Below, piece by piece: positions 45,736-57,179 of a stretch of DNA of 64,000 nucleotides. A program made the translations under genes and the position numbers. The notes beneath the pieces were generated by a model that saw only the letters and a program-made list of their open reading frames with translations, ran no database searches and had not been told where the DNA came from. Position 1 is the stretch's first letter, and every line of letters starts with the position of its first letter. This stretch comes from Pyxicephalus adspersus (taxonomy: Eukaryota; Chordata; Amphibia; Anura; Pyxicephalidae), in contig NC_092859.1 in assembly GCF_032062135.1 (NCBI RefSeq), positions 44,036,952 through 44,100,951 on the forward strand, written 5' to 3'.

Positions 45736-47599
45736 AACATGCTTACAACATGTGTTGACTCTTATGACTTTCTTTATTTTTGGTCTTCACTCCTCACTTA
45801 TGCTCTCTATGGTGCTTCCTTTTTATCTTGCATTTTTATAATTATTCACAAATCACCAACAAACTGGTGTAAGGGGAGCATTGTTCTCTAAGAACTCAAA
45901 GAGTGAAGAATTGCTGTCTTAAGAACTGGAAGCAGTGCTCTGGAAAATCTACCTTTGGTCTTAAACTCTTCATAAAGTATAGTAGTACACTTCCTGTGGC
46001 GAGAGCCTAATAATCTGCTAGTTACTTGAGATTTCGGGATGCCATTATTGTGCTGCTTACTATTCACCTTGCTGGAGATGAAGTTGTGTCCTTAAAACTC
46101 CAGTACAAAGACCTCCATACTTCTGCATCATTAATATTATGACCATGTAATTTTTCACCTTTCTTGTTGCTTCTTGGTCATTCTACCACCAGTCAACAGA
46201 GAGCAGCATCAACACAAATTGTGTCCTGCTCCTCTACCACGATGACCACCATCATGCAGATACTCATGACACGATGAGTCAAAAAAGTGAGGAAAAAATC
46301 AGCTGCAAGAAGTCAATAAGCATTCTGGTAACTAGTATTTTGCTTCTGTAAGTCTTGTTACTTGTGTCAGAAGGTTTTCTATAGTGTAATGAGCTCCTTC
46401 GTTGATGGACAGATATCTTTGGCCATTTCAGTAAAGCCAACGTCAACACGCCTACTTGGAGCAACATTTAGCTAGCATATAGAAACCTAAACAGTGCCAA
46501 AATGCTATGTAGCTGTTTGTCTCCTACTTGGTAATTAAGACAAGTGGGAGTGGATTTTAATAGGTATCATTAAACCAATGAGGAGTTATACACTGCACAT
46601 TACTAACAATAAATGTACCTTTTTATAAGGAGTGTGCAAAGGCAGAACGTTTTTTTATTTTCCTGACTCCCTGCCAAGCTTTTGTTGTGGAATATGTCTC
46701 TGCTAGGTAGGTTTAAACCTCTGTTTAATCTAATGTGGATTTTCTGGAACTGTAGGGTTCCTTCAGAGGTTGCTTGGGCAACAAGCAATTTGTGCCTCTC
46801 GGGTCAGTTTACCTGAATCCAAAGATCTTGTTTGGCTATCTGTGAGGACATTCCTCCCAATGACCAAGAATGTAAGAGTCATTGTCATTCCGATGATGAC
46901 CACACTGTATTGTGAGCTGTGGATATAATTAAAATTGAAGGGTTTCCCCAAGAGTTGAAAGTTATTTCAAGGGTTTTCCCATGTTAAAAAGAAAAATAGT
47001 GATCTAGTGAATGCTGTAACTATACCAAACAAATAAAGGAAATCAACACTCTTGTCTGCTGTCATTAAAACAAGAAAAGATTGGAAATCTTCCAATGGAG
47101 ACAAATGTTTTGCTAAGAGACTTTCACTCATTTTCTGTTGCATTTTCACAACAGAAAATGAATGGATATATCCCAAACAGAACCTATACAGCAAAATATA
47201 GCAGGATAGGGGTTTTAACCCCTACCTACTATAATAAATGAAAACAAAAGTATTGGCTGTACATACATTTAGGTGCACCCTGCATACGTATAACAACATT
47301 ATTAGTTTCACCAAGTTGCTGTTATAATAATGCTGACCTCATTATTGATCGAAATAATAATAAAGCTTTTTTTAGGATTGTTTACAATTTTTGTTTATTC
47401 AATTGATAACAGTCTTCAGAATTTCAGTGTATATTCACAGGTATCTTTTCTCTTCGTGTTTTATAGAAAAAGTATCATTTAATGATTTGGATGACTTAGT
47501 GACCATAATCTATATCATTGGCACAGAATGTGCTCTACTTTTCCAGGAGGAGATTTTATCTCTGTCCAGTTAGAGTTTTACTTCTATGTAGTCTTTATG
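45736..47599. other. Unclassified sequence, no supported gene
   Basis: 45790-46480 has mixed composition and might be an old repeat or pseudogene, but I recognise no domain in the minus frames there. 46600-47600 is AT-rich unique sequence. Confidence 0.35.
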
Positions 47600-48080
47600 T
47601 GGGTGGCAATCGCTGTAACAGGCCGTTGGCATCTTGATGAATGGGGTGTGGAATTTGGTGAGATAATTAAACAGTTGACTTGCACACTCCAGCCGATAAC
47701 AAATGATGTGTCGGCTGTTTTGCCTCTGTTTTTACTCTGTTCTTAGTTCCTTGAATTGGATTTCGAAAGATTAATGGATTTACCATTCATATCTCAACAA
47801 TCCCCACCTTCCCATTACCTGGTGGTGCGTCTCGCCTCTCTGTGCATATATCAGCCCCATTAGTCATCATAGCTATAGAAAAGCGAGATGGAAAGCTGGC
47901 CAGACAAAGGGAGGATAGTTATCAAATGGCACTATTTCTCCCTGTCATGAGATCGTATATCACATGCTGTACAGTAGAATTGACAAAGTCTGTAAGTACA
48001 GTGTGAATGCATTATATCTCCTGAATGAGTATTAAGTATTAGGCTCATCAATAAAGCCAACAGTTTTATGCACAAAGAGA
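47600..48080. promoter_or_regulatory. Candidate conserved non-coding enhancer block
   Basis: Non-repetitive sequence with AGATAATTAAACAGTTGAC near 47658, GACAAAGGGAGG then AGTTATCAAATGGC near 47900, and ACATGCTGTACAG near 47962, so GATA-, homeodomain- and SOX/TCF-type cores lie close together. No domain occurs in the frame 47528-47746. It lies about 0.9 kb before the candidate exon. Confidence 0.3.
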
Positions 48081-48917
48081 GTTGACATTTAGGCATGGTG
48101 AGCAAGTTTGATTTTTTTTTTCTTGTATCTAAAACTAAGGGTCTATGGATATGTTAAGCTCATACCTTTCATACACAGAACTAATAAAAACTGGCTGCTC
48201 ATTTTTATTCTTCTGGAATTGCCTAAATTTCTCGGGGGAGAGAGAGAGAGAACAGCATTTCAGAATAATTCCAATACTTATTGGTGGTGACCATTAACAT
48301 TAAAAAGGGTATGTGCCTATAGAGTTTCTTCTTAAAGGTAACCAGTGATGGAAAAAATACAGCAGCTGCCTTTGCTAAACTCTAAATCTTATAGATTTCA
48401 GATTTTGCATGGAGGACTTCATGCTTGGCTGCATGCTTATGTTATATCATTGATTAGAAGATTACTGAGGTTGCATTCATGCAGAATTTCTTGAAATAGT
48501 GATTTATAATTTTCTTACTTAAAGCTGGTCTTGTTAGGTACTTGTACTAATACTACAGAGTAGAAAACGGTCTAGCAGGTGAATATTAAGACAATGTTTT
48601 TTTCTGCTTTTTTTTCACCTGTCATTGTCCTATTATATCTGTCATTGACAGGTATTGTTAGTTTAACCAAACTCATATTCATTTTTGTATAGACAGTTTA
48701 TTAAAAAATTTTGAATTGAGACTCAAAAGTTACAAATCCGGTCAGATTTTGTACTTATCTAAACAGATTTGATCTAATTCAGAATGTTTCTATTCAGCTA
48801 ATCTCAATTACAGCATATATAACTATTTATTTTGAAAGTCATATATAATCATTGTAATCATCTGTAAATGTCACTAACAACTGTGTCTTGGTTTTGTGTG
48901 TTTTTGAATTTCTGCAG

Positions 48918-49420
48918 GTTCATGTGCAGAGGAAAGTGCAGTTTCTGAATCCTGCTGAAGCAGAATTTCTAAACAAAAAGCCAACTTTTACAGATATTTT
49001 ATAAAAATTGGACAATACCTGGTGGTTAACAGGAAAACTGTTTAATTTTGCTCTGTTGATTTTCTGCAAAAAAATAATTTCTTGGAATTTTCAAAGAAAC
49101 ACGTGGCAAAGATGTTATTTAGGGCTAATAGGCAAATTACTGTCAAAAATACTATTTACTAATGCAAAAATGAATAATAAAAATACTGTTCAGAGGGGAA
49201 CCACACATGACAAATATTCCAAGCTGCAATTATAGCACAGGGAAATGCTCAAATTCGCGATTGGGACTTTGGAGACAAGATCCATAAAAGAATGTTAGTT
49301 GTATTCAGACTGTGGTGCACGGCACTGTAGTGGACAATATGCTGCCCTCACCCTTTCTCTTATGTGTGTTGGATTTACAAACAAAACCTTTTAAAATAAA
49401 GATCTGTAAGCCTTTGTGAT
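48918..49420 (+). CDS. Candidate terminal exon, gene unidentified
   Basis: A splice-acceptor-like signal precedes 48918: branch-like CACTAAC at 48872-48878, a T/G-rich tract, then TTTCTGCAG ending at 48917. From 48918, in phase 0, 28 codons stay open to TAA at 49002-49004, ending KPTFTDIL, with a plausible soluble-protein composition (charged and small residues, including LNPAEAEFLNKK). About 390 bp of AT-rich possible 3' UTR follow to AATAAA (49395-49400), then a GT/T-rich stretch. I do not recognise the peptide. An alternative phase gives a 12-codon tail. No upstream exon is identified. A run of 28 open codons is not improbable by chance, so this is a hypothesis. Confidence 0.25.
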
Positions 49421-50998
49421 TTTATTGGTTAAAAATTAGTCAAATTCTGACATTAGGGAACTCCTTGATTGCTATATAAATGTGTTTTGTCCCCTTTACC
49501 TAAAAATGTTTTGCACCAATGCACTGTACATTGGACATTGCTGGCAAGACCTGATTCTACCTCATTCTAATGTGTAAATGTGATTTATAATATATAATTT
49601 AAAATGTAATGTGTAATGTGTTTATCAAATGGAATTGATATGAATAACATTTCTCCCCAAATTTCGCCCCAAAGTGTTTAGATCCTCCCTGCTACACATC
49701 CACATATAGCAGGAAATGTGAGCTGACCAATACATTGCCGCACATACAAAGCTTTGGGCAGCTCAACAGTTTCTATATATCCGTTTCCGCTATGTATTTA
49801 TCTATTTGGCAGGAGTTGCCCTTTTGAACAGTTGTGATTATTTTTAATTATCCAACTATTTAGGAGTTATTTTATTATTTAACTCCAACTTGACTCTAAT
49901 ACCAAAAAAAGGATTATAGGGTAAGTAGATTACATCTAATATTTTGCAATCAATGCTTAGAATATTCATGTTTCTTATCTTTTCTTTTAAGATGCTATTA
50001 AATCATATTTTCCCAGACTTCTGAGAATGCTAATGACCAGCTCCTGCAGGGATAGCAGAAATGTGTTAATCCAATAGGTTAAATCTAGTGTAAATCTTCT
50101 CTGTAGGTGTTCCACATCTGAAAATCTTTTTATTTCTTCCCTCAGAGTCAATGGTCTACTAGCCATAGGGGTTAATTTCCTGCTAAATATTTAGCTATTA
50201 TAGTTGAAATATTATTTACTTTGAGTTACTATTTTTACACATAATACTCTATTTTAAAAGGTAAAGTATAAGAGCTCCTGAAACTCATTACTGCAGCAGG
50301 GGAGCCCTACATGCAGCATTCCTATGGAGAATGTGAACATTTAGTTCAAAACTTAACACAATACCATGTCCAAATGAGAGTTGATAGACTTACTTTTTAC
50401 CCAGGGACAATATTGGACACTAAGTCCACTGGGCCCATGTGTAAATCATATGGCTCTATTTTGCAGTTCCCTCTATTTTAAATGTTTGCTGGACATCTGA
50501 TAGCTGGGGCACATTTACAGCAGAATCCTTAGCTCCTGTAACCTGCATGCAGGGTAATTTACCTGGTAAGGGACTTTGTATTGCAAAACAGACGTGCAGA
50601 AAAAGTAAATTGTCTCTGTTGTGTATGTTTTTACCCTTCAGTTCTATTCCAGAGAGTACAACCTGAAAGTTTATCGTATTAGTCTACCCAAAGCTAAAGA
50701 CTTGGCTTTAACTGGAGGATTAGGTTTCCTGCATATAATTGCATCCAAGGTCAAAATATTTCCCCTATTCATTCCCTATATTATCGCTTGGCTCAACTTT
50801 GTGTTATAAATGAGATCACACTCCCCCTTTTTGGGTTCTGTACTCAAACAGATAAATGGTTTAGCCTAAGTTTAAAGACCAAGAGGTTTGCAGAAAATTA
50901 AGAAATACTTCATTTATCTGTAGATATCTAGATATCTAGTTCAGTTTCAGATAAACATATTACATTTTTAGCATATGCATCCAATTAATGATCCAATA
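49421..50998. other. Unique AT-rich sequence
   Basis: No gene or classified repeat seen. The frame 50621-50809 has no known domain. Confidence 0.45.
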
Positions 50999-51281
50999 CA
51001 GTGTTTCTCAAACTGTTTAACATAGGGGAACCCTTGAAACACCTTTCAGGTCTTCAGGGAGCCCTGCTATAATTAATATATCCACACCTCACAGTACATT
51101 AGTCTGGTGGTCAATGGGAAGAATGTGCTTACATTGCTTTCCAGTAAGAAGGATGTCACCCTTACAGATAAGCAAAAAGATCATTGGTGTCGGAGAGTCA
51201 CAAACTGCTCATTGCTCAAGGAACTTCTAACACATTCTAGAGGAACCCTAGAGTCTGCTAAACACTGTTTGAAAAACACTG
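50999..51281. mobile_element. hAT-like MITE, copy 2
   Basis: A 283-bp element with ends CAGTGTTTCTCAAAC and ...GTTTGAAAAACACTG, and flanking 8-mers ATCCAATA and TTACAATA (6 of 8 identical). It aligns with 16508-16792 throughout. The frame 51107-51310 crosses its end and is chance. Confidence 0.78.
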
Positions 51282-52797
51282 TTACAATATATCTTTTTGA
51301 CTGGCCTTGACCTTTACAGCCCCCCTCATTTTAAACTGGTATATTTTCAAAGTCTTGACTAAAGTATACTATAAGTGACCAATCGATGTCTAATGTTTTT
51401 TAAGCACCCAAATTCAAAATCACCATGTGAAAGCTTACTTTTTGTGGGGAGAAGATGGGAGAAAACCTAAAAGGGATAGTAAGGCCTCTTCCTATTAGCT
51501 GTGGACTCACGTGGGTACGTACCAAAAATACAACTTTCAGTGGATCAATTATTTTATTTTAAATTGTATTTACTATTTGTGCTAGGGTGTTAATTTCCAT
51601 AGTCACCCAGCAGATCTACAGTAGTGATACAGTTAATAGTCTCTGCACTCAGTTTTTCACTCTTGTGTTTTCAAGAAAAGGAAACACACAGCTAAACTTC
51701 AAATTGTGCTTATATATTATATAGACATTTAAATTAGTTGCCTGTAAAAATGTGTGAGCCAATAATAACACACCTTTTAAATTGGCTTTCCTTCCAAATT
51801 GGTTACAGATACATAATTAAATGTAAAATGTGGGGTTAGATGCAATACTTACAAAAGCAATATGTGTATTGTAGATCTAAAATGAATTTTTCAGTTCTGC
51901 TTTGCATTGTGATGGTAAGGAAGCGGACATGGCAATAAAATGTACTCTTGGGCAGAAATGCACTTTGCAAAATGATTGGTTCAGTGAAGATTATAATTAG
52001 AGAGGTGCAAGTAGCTGTCCGCGACCCACAGTTCTCCATACACTAGTGACCATCTGCCCACCCAACTAGTAGTATGGTGGTTTAGCAAACCCCCAAATGC
52101 AGATCCCTACATAGCCATTAGTCATCCTGCCCATTATGTAATTATCAGGTTACATGAGGGCAGCCTGTAAGTAGTTCACTCTGAATAATGTGCAGAATAC
52201 ACAGTTTTCCAAACTCCCAGTACAGTCCCAGCTTGTGAGTTTTCTTCATCTTTTTATCTTTCTAGACATTCTTGACCATACTTGATCACAATATGTAGAC
52301 CCTTGTATACTGTATATACATATCAGTTTGTCTACATTTGATTCTGTCGCTGGTGGACTTTAATAGAAAAGAGAATTCTCATCAATGGCAAAATTTATAA
52401 TTTTTCAGAAAAATCTGTTTTATTGAAACAAAACACAAAGTCACCAGCACCCCAAAATACTGGATGTATGCTTTATTACGAAAGTGATAGGTGTTTAAAA
52501 ACCAATGTTTAGGGGCCACACAGAGCAAGGTAACATAGTGCCATCACTAAGCAAGAATCCTGTAACTTGGAGTGTTGATAACTTTGTCTTCTGTTTTTAT
52601 TAGTTTTACAGAGGACCAATCAGGACTAGAAAAATTTTGGATGCTATTAATACCAAACACATCTTTTCACCAGTGTAGTCTGTCAATATGAACTTAGTTC
52701 TGATAGATTGCTATCGACAACATGCTAATATTTTCTTGTTTGTAAATCATTTTCTAAAATGTTGACATGTTGGAGCAGCCAGGTGGATACAGTGGAC
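51282..52797. other. Unique AT-rich sequence
   Basis: No gene or classified repeat seen. Confidence 0.45.
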
Positions 52798-52970
52798 CTG
52801 ATTTCTTAAAGCTTCCCAAGACTGGAGAAGAAAGACTATCATAGGAGAACAAATGGTTTAATTCCTGATCCAATTCTATTCTAGTTTTACTGGATCACCC
52901 AGGTTCCTTCATGATTGTCTATATTCTCCAGTCTTGGAGAGCTTTAAAAATTAAGACCAATGTCTCATCT
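52798..52970. mobile_element. Palindromic MITE (CTGGATCACCC family), copy 3
   Basis: Left arm CCTGATTTCTTAAAGCTTCC..GACTGGAGAA, right arm TTTTACTGGATCACCCAGG..ATTCTCCAGTCTTGGAGAGC. Same layout as the copy at 34895 but with a deleted centre. It ends about 10 bp before the gypsy LTR fragment. Confidence 0.7.
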
Positions 52971-52982
52971 TTTAAATGAAGA

Positions 52983-53137
52983 ATGCTAAGGACGTGTGCA
53001 GCACTGCACAAGTCCGCAAGGATGCCCGGAATGCCGTTTAGCCAAAACAGTAGTTCGGCCGTCCCTCCGTACACTGCCCGCGATCCCTGGGGTCGCCGAG
53101 GACAACGCAGGATCGCCGATGTGGTAAGTACCTTACA
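52983..53137 (-). repeat. 3' LTR fragment of the gypsy element
   Basis: On the minus strand it starts TGTAAGGTACTTACCAC directly after the pol stop codon (TAG, complement 53138-53140). It matches the first about 180 bp of the solo LTR at 11148, including GGCGACCCCAGGGATCG and an AACGGCATTCC block, and then stops. Confidence 0.7.
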
Positions 53138-53326
53138 CTACCCCACCTTCAGAAGGGGCCTCAGGACCTCAGGGTGATCCCTGTGAAACTCTGACACAAG
53201 TTCCTCTGAATGTATGCGGCAGGCCAGCACCCAGCACCTCTCTTCTGGTCCATACCCTTTTTTGCAATCAATAAGGTACTGCAGGGAGTTACACACCTTA
53301 TGAGAGTCCAGGATTCTCTCTACTTC
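53138..53326 (-). pseudogene. Chromodomain at the end of gypsy pol
   Basis: In one continuous minus frame ending in TAG (53138-53140) the translation runs from EVERILDSHKV through LQYLIDCKKGYGPEERCW to SEFHRDHPEVLRP. This is the canonical chromodomain pattern: a VE.IL.S start, L.YL..W.GY with the first Trp replaced by Cys here, and a PEE..W helix lead-in. Chromodomains target integration to marked chromatin. The frame is intact here even though upstream pol is broken. Confidence 0.82.
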
Positions 53327-53543
53327 TTATTCGGGTGCTCCCTGCACCTCAATCAGAGGAGAGGGATCTGAAATGGGAACAGAATCAGTAGCAGATTTTT
53401 ATAAGGAAACATGGAAGGTGTCCACCCCTCTTAAGGAATTGGAAAGGCTAACCCTATATGTTACTCCATTTATTTTTTCCAATATGGGGAACAGACTGAT
53501 AAACTTAGGTCCTAACTTGGTTGAGGGTTGACGGAGAGGAATA

Positions 53544-54060
53544 TTACGGGTAGACATCCAAACCACCATAGATCCCCTGAGCCCCTGTTCCAACGCGGCA
53601 ATCTGCAAACCTCTTCTGCTGGGCTACTGCTTCTCTGGGATTATGTTGGACCTGGATCCAAACAGATCGGGAACGTTCTACCCAATCATTAGGGGTTGAA
53701 AAATCAGAGGGTGGACCCGACAGAGAGGAAACCTTGGAACTCCGACCCCCAACGCACATGAACAGAGAGATCCTGGTGGAGAAATGCTCTGCATTATTAA
53801 ACGCCACCTCTGCAAAGGGTAGATAGTCTGCCCATCTCTCCTGGCATCTGGACATAGAGCTCCGGAGATATTGCTCCAGCGACTGGTTGGTCTGTTTTGT
53901 CTGGCCATTGGTCTCAGGGTGGAACCGTGATGAAAAGGAGAGTTCGATGCCTTGTTGGGCACAAAATTTCCTCCAGAACTGCGACATTAACTGGACCCCC
54001 CGGTCTGAAACAATATTCTCCGGAGCCCCATGAAGATGAAATACATGGACAACAAATATA
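53544..54060 (-). pseudogene. Gypsy integrase remnant
   Basis: The minus frame 53544-53987, plus codons just upstream, carries the integrase core from the second catalytic Asp (HGAPENIVSDRG, about 54000-54035) through the catalytic Glu block (SSRFHPETNGQTKQTNQSLE). The part after FNN..H continues into VCVGGRSSKV-like sequence that is only partly in frame. The N-terminal zinc-binding part and the first Asp are not recognisable, and a truncation lies near 54060-54115. Confidence 0.85.
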
Positions 54061-54199
54061 TTGGGTATATATTTGGGTATATATCAGGTTTTCCAGGTGG
54101 GTGGTCTGCTTGTAGGGGGGACAAGAGGTTCATTAGGTTCTCCAGTAATGGCGGGGTCTGCAGGGCTGACACCACACATTGAGGGGGCTAAATGGGGCA

Positions 54200-54862
54200 C
54201 GGATCTGGAACATAATTATGCTCAGCTCCAGAGAACTTCCAAGAGAAGAAGGCTAAGGGGTGCAATCTCTCCGGTTGCCCAGAGTACTGGGAGAGAACTG
54301 CTCCTACGCCAATCTCCGAAGCATCCACCTCTACAATAAACGGGAGAGTAGACACTGGATGCACCAATATGGGTGCACAGCAGAAAGCCCTCTTCAGTGC
54401 TTCAAAGTTTTTGCCTCTTGGTAAGGTTTGTCAGAGGGTGGACAATGGAGGAGAAGTTCCGGATGAAAAAATTTGCCAAGCCCAGGAAGCACTGGAGACC
54501 CTTGAGGTCAGTGGGTTGCGGCCACTCCAGGACAACTGAGACCTTGGTTGGATCCGTAACCAACCCGTGATCTGACAAAATTTACCCCAAAAAAGCAACT
54601 TCACGTACATCAAAGGCTCACTTCTCCAATTTTGTACAGAGGCAGTTCTCCCAGAGTTTCCTGGAGGACCTGACGCACCTGAGTTCTGTGGAGGAGAAGA
54701 TCAGGTGAATGGACCAAAATGTCATCAAGGCAAACATCCCCAAAAATTCCCGGAATACATATTTTAAGAAGTCCTAGAAGACCGCCGGGGCATTACACAA
54801 ATCAAAGGGCATTACCAGGTATTCAAAGTTCCCATCCCTGGTGTTAAAGGCGGTCATCCACT
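54200..54862 (-). pseudogene. Gypsy reverse transcriptase/RNase H, frame-broken part
   Basis: Continuation of pol in shifted frames. The palm region is recognisable ([14 protein letters not shown], then FEYLVMPF, about 54895-54795). The YxDD box reads VCLDD at about 54721-54735, so the catalytic Asp pair remains but Tyr is replaced by Cys. Then [23 protein letters not shown] thumb/connection sequence lies near 54500-54430. Stops and frameshifts interrupt it. Between the KITV block of the preceding frame and GAYN, the conserved YPLP segment is deleted. Confidence 0.8.
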
Positions 54863-55953
54863 CATCGCCCTTCCAAATTCGGATGAGATTGTAGGCCCCC
54901 TTCAAGGCCCACTGTAATCTTTTTCGGGCCCCTATAATCAATACAGGGCCTTAGTCCGTCATCCTTCTCCACAAAAAAGAAGCCAGCCTCTGCAGGGGAG
55001 GAGGATGGCCGAATGAAGCCTTTCTCTAGGTTCTCCTGAATGTACTCTTTCTGAGCCTTTATTTCTGGACCGGTCAAATTAAACAAATGACCCCTAGGGG
55101 GCATGGTTCCTGGAGGTAATTCAATGGGACAATCATAGGGCCGATGAGGTGAAATTTTGTCAGCTGCTTGAGGGCAAAAGACATCAAAAAACTCCCTGTA
55201 AGGCTCGGGCAATTTTTCTGCCACCTCAAGGGACAGTACTGGCATTACCTGTGTGAGACAGTTAGCCTGACAAATGATCACCCACTGGAAAATCTGGCCC
55301 GATTCCCAGGTAATCACAGGGTTATGGGCTTTTAACCAAAGGAGGCCTAATACCAAGGGGGTTTTAACTATGCTGATGACAATCAGGCAAATTTTCTCTT
55401 TATGGGAGGCCCCCACTGTTAGGAGCACTCCTGTGGTAATAGAAGGTATAAGTCCCTTTTGAAGGGTGATGTCATCAATAGCGGCCAAGGATAGTTCGGG
55501 GCTGAGAGGGGTGACAGGTATCCCCTGGTCAAAGGCGAAATCCCAATCTTGGAGGTTACTATCTGCTCCTGAATCGAGGAAGGCCAGGACCTGAGGGGTC
55601 TTTTCATCCCAAGACACGATAGCTGGAACCAGAAGGCGACATTGAGATTGGGCTATGGGGTCTGAGGAGCCCCCTCCTGCACCCCCGATAACCTGTAGTC
55701 TTCCAGCTTTTTTGCGGGGGTAGGCCCTTGCTCTATGAACAGGATCACCACAGTAGAGGCAGAGTCCCCCTTGCAGGCGCCGATTGCAATCAGCGGAAGC
55801 GAGTCTGGATGAACCAATCTCCATGGGTTCCTCAGGATCAGGGGGAGAAGATGAAATCCTTGCACGTGGTGGTGAACTGGTCGGGGTCATGAGAGGGAAA
55901 GGTTTTAACTGAGGAAGTGAACGACCCCTGGTTCCACGGGTGACCTTCTCCAC
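54862..55953 (-). pseudogene. Gypsy gag C-terminus, protease and RT N-terminus (363-codon open frame)
   Basis: The longest open frame in the window. Residues 65-78 form a retroviral-type zinc knuckle (C65-x2-C68-x4-H73-x4) whose final Cys is Tyr78. Residues 128-132 are DSGAD, the aspartic protease active-site motif (LAFLDSGAD). About residues 285-348 are the start of reverse transcriptase ([49 protein letters not shown]). Sequence after KKITV (GLEGGLQS...) is out of the family frame because of a deletion. The ATG at 55953 is internal to gag: gag-like sequence extends upstream to about 56096 across an in-frame stop. It is not a host gene. Confidence 0.88.
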
Positions 55954-56101
55954 ACAGCGTTCCCAGATCCGCCAATCAGCGAAGATGGACTGCTATACTG
56001 CAAGATCTAGGGTGGTAGGAGGGGGGAGACCAAACAGCAGGTCCTTGACTTGATCGCTGAGGCCCTGAAGAAAGTGATGGAAAAGAGCCGCATCTCCCCA
56101 A

Positions 56102-56160
56102 CGCGATCCCTGGGGTCGCCAAGGACAACGCGGGACCGCGGGCGGGGTAAGTACCTTATA
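56102..56160 (-). repeat. 5' LTR fragment of the gypsy element
   Basis: On the minus strand it reads TATAAGGTACTTACC and continues through GGCGACCCCAGGGATCGCG, matching the LTR start at 53137 and 11148 with TG mutated to TA. It joins directly to mid-gag sequence, so most of the LTR, the leader and the gag start were deleted. Confidence 0.7.
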
Positions 56161-57179
56161 CCCACTCAAAGTGCATTGAATTTGCTTAATTTTATGAAGT
56201 TATTATTAGTATATATTAGTATTTAAATACTTTTTTTATTTCGAATACCTTCAGTATTTTTAAACTGCATTTGCATTCATACAAGTTGCTTACCAAGAAT
56301 TGGGGCAAACTTTTATATTGCTAGAGAATTCTTACAATGATCACATTTTTTTTCACGTGGTTTGATTATTTTTTCTAAAGCTAAAAAATGTTTCTGTAGT
56401 TGCCTAAAGTATGTACACTTGAGTTAGGCATAAATCTAAAACTACAGGTCTATGTAAAAATAAACCTGTCCAAATGTTGCAGTGAACGTTGCTGAACTAA
56501 CAGCATTGTCATCTTGTTACCAGATATGGGAAATCCCATATGCAGGGGCAAGATTAACAAATAACGTTAAACAATGTCATGGGGGAACCAGAGAACATTT
56601 GCTTTCATATGTACTTTAGTAAGAGCTGTCTATTTTTCTTCATAGCACTTCAAAATCAAATTCAAACCCGCATAGGAAAAGTATAGATCATGACAGACAC
56701 GGAGTCTGAAAGATGTATGGGAATAATGTGAAAAAGTATCATCTCTACTACATATTTTAAAGCCATCAAATCTTTATTCACACAGTGCTTACAAAAAAAA
56801 AGGATATAAATAGGATAATGCGAAATTATCATATGATGAGAGATGACATGCATCACCATTCATTTTGCACCACTTCAAATCCAATAAAGTTAGAATTAGA
56901 TTTTCTAGATTTGGAGCCAAAAATTAGACCCTTCCCAGGGTGGTGTGTAGGTGGAACCTGTCTTACCTAAACTTCAGATATCGAGGGCCTTGTATTTTGA
57001 TTTTGTATTGAATTGTGTTGTTTCATTAGGACAGGATTAAAAGAGCTCTCAAAGGACCCCCAAAAGTTGTGAATGTGTATACTTCTGTCTAGGGATTAAA
57101 GACTGCCAAATTATTTGAAATCAATGATTTCATTGTAAGGAAAATAATTTCCCAGTGGAAAAAATGTGCTTCCAATTTG
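56161..57179. other. Unique AT-rich sequence
   Basis: No gene or classified repeat seen. Confidence 0.45.

Larger units (their letters stand above)
52983..56160 (-). mobile_element. Ty3/gypsy chromovirus remnant
   Basis: On the minus strand, in order: 5' LTR fragment (56160 to about 56102), the 3' part of gag (about 56100-55700), protease (about 55570), reverse transcriptase (about 55120-54600), degraded RNase H region, integrase (about 54060-53550), chromodomain (53326-53138), and a 3' LTR fragment (53137 to about 52983). Gene order with integrase last and a C-terminal chromodomain defines chromoviruses. About 3.2 kb remain of an element that would normally exceed 5 kb: most of both LTRs, the gag N-terminus, and parts of RT and the integrase N-terminus are gone. 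Its LTR matches the solo LTR at 11148-11913. Confidence 0.88.

Noticed and set aside
34895..52970. Repeated palindromes at 34895, 37207 and 52798 as a CRISPR-like or regulatory array
   Set aside because: They are dispersed MITE copies with long inverted arms, not regularly spaced direct repeats.
54862..55953. 363-codon open frame as a host gene
   Set aside because: It carries a gag zinc knuckle, DSGAD protease and RT motifs and is bounded by gypsy LTR fragments, so it is a retrotransposon remnant.
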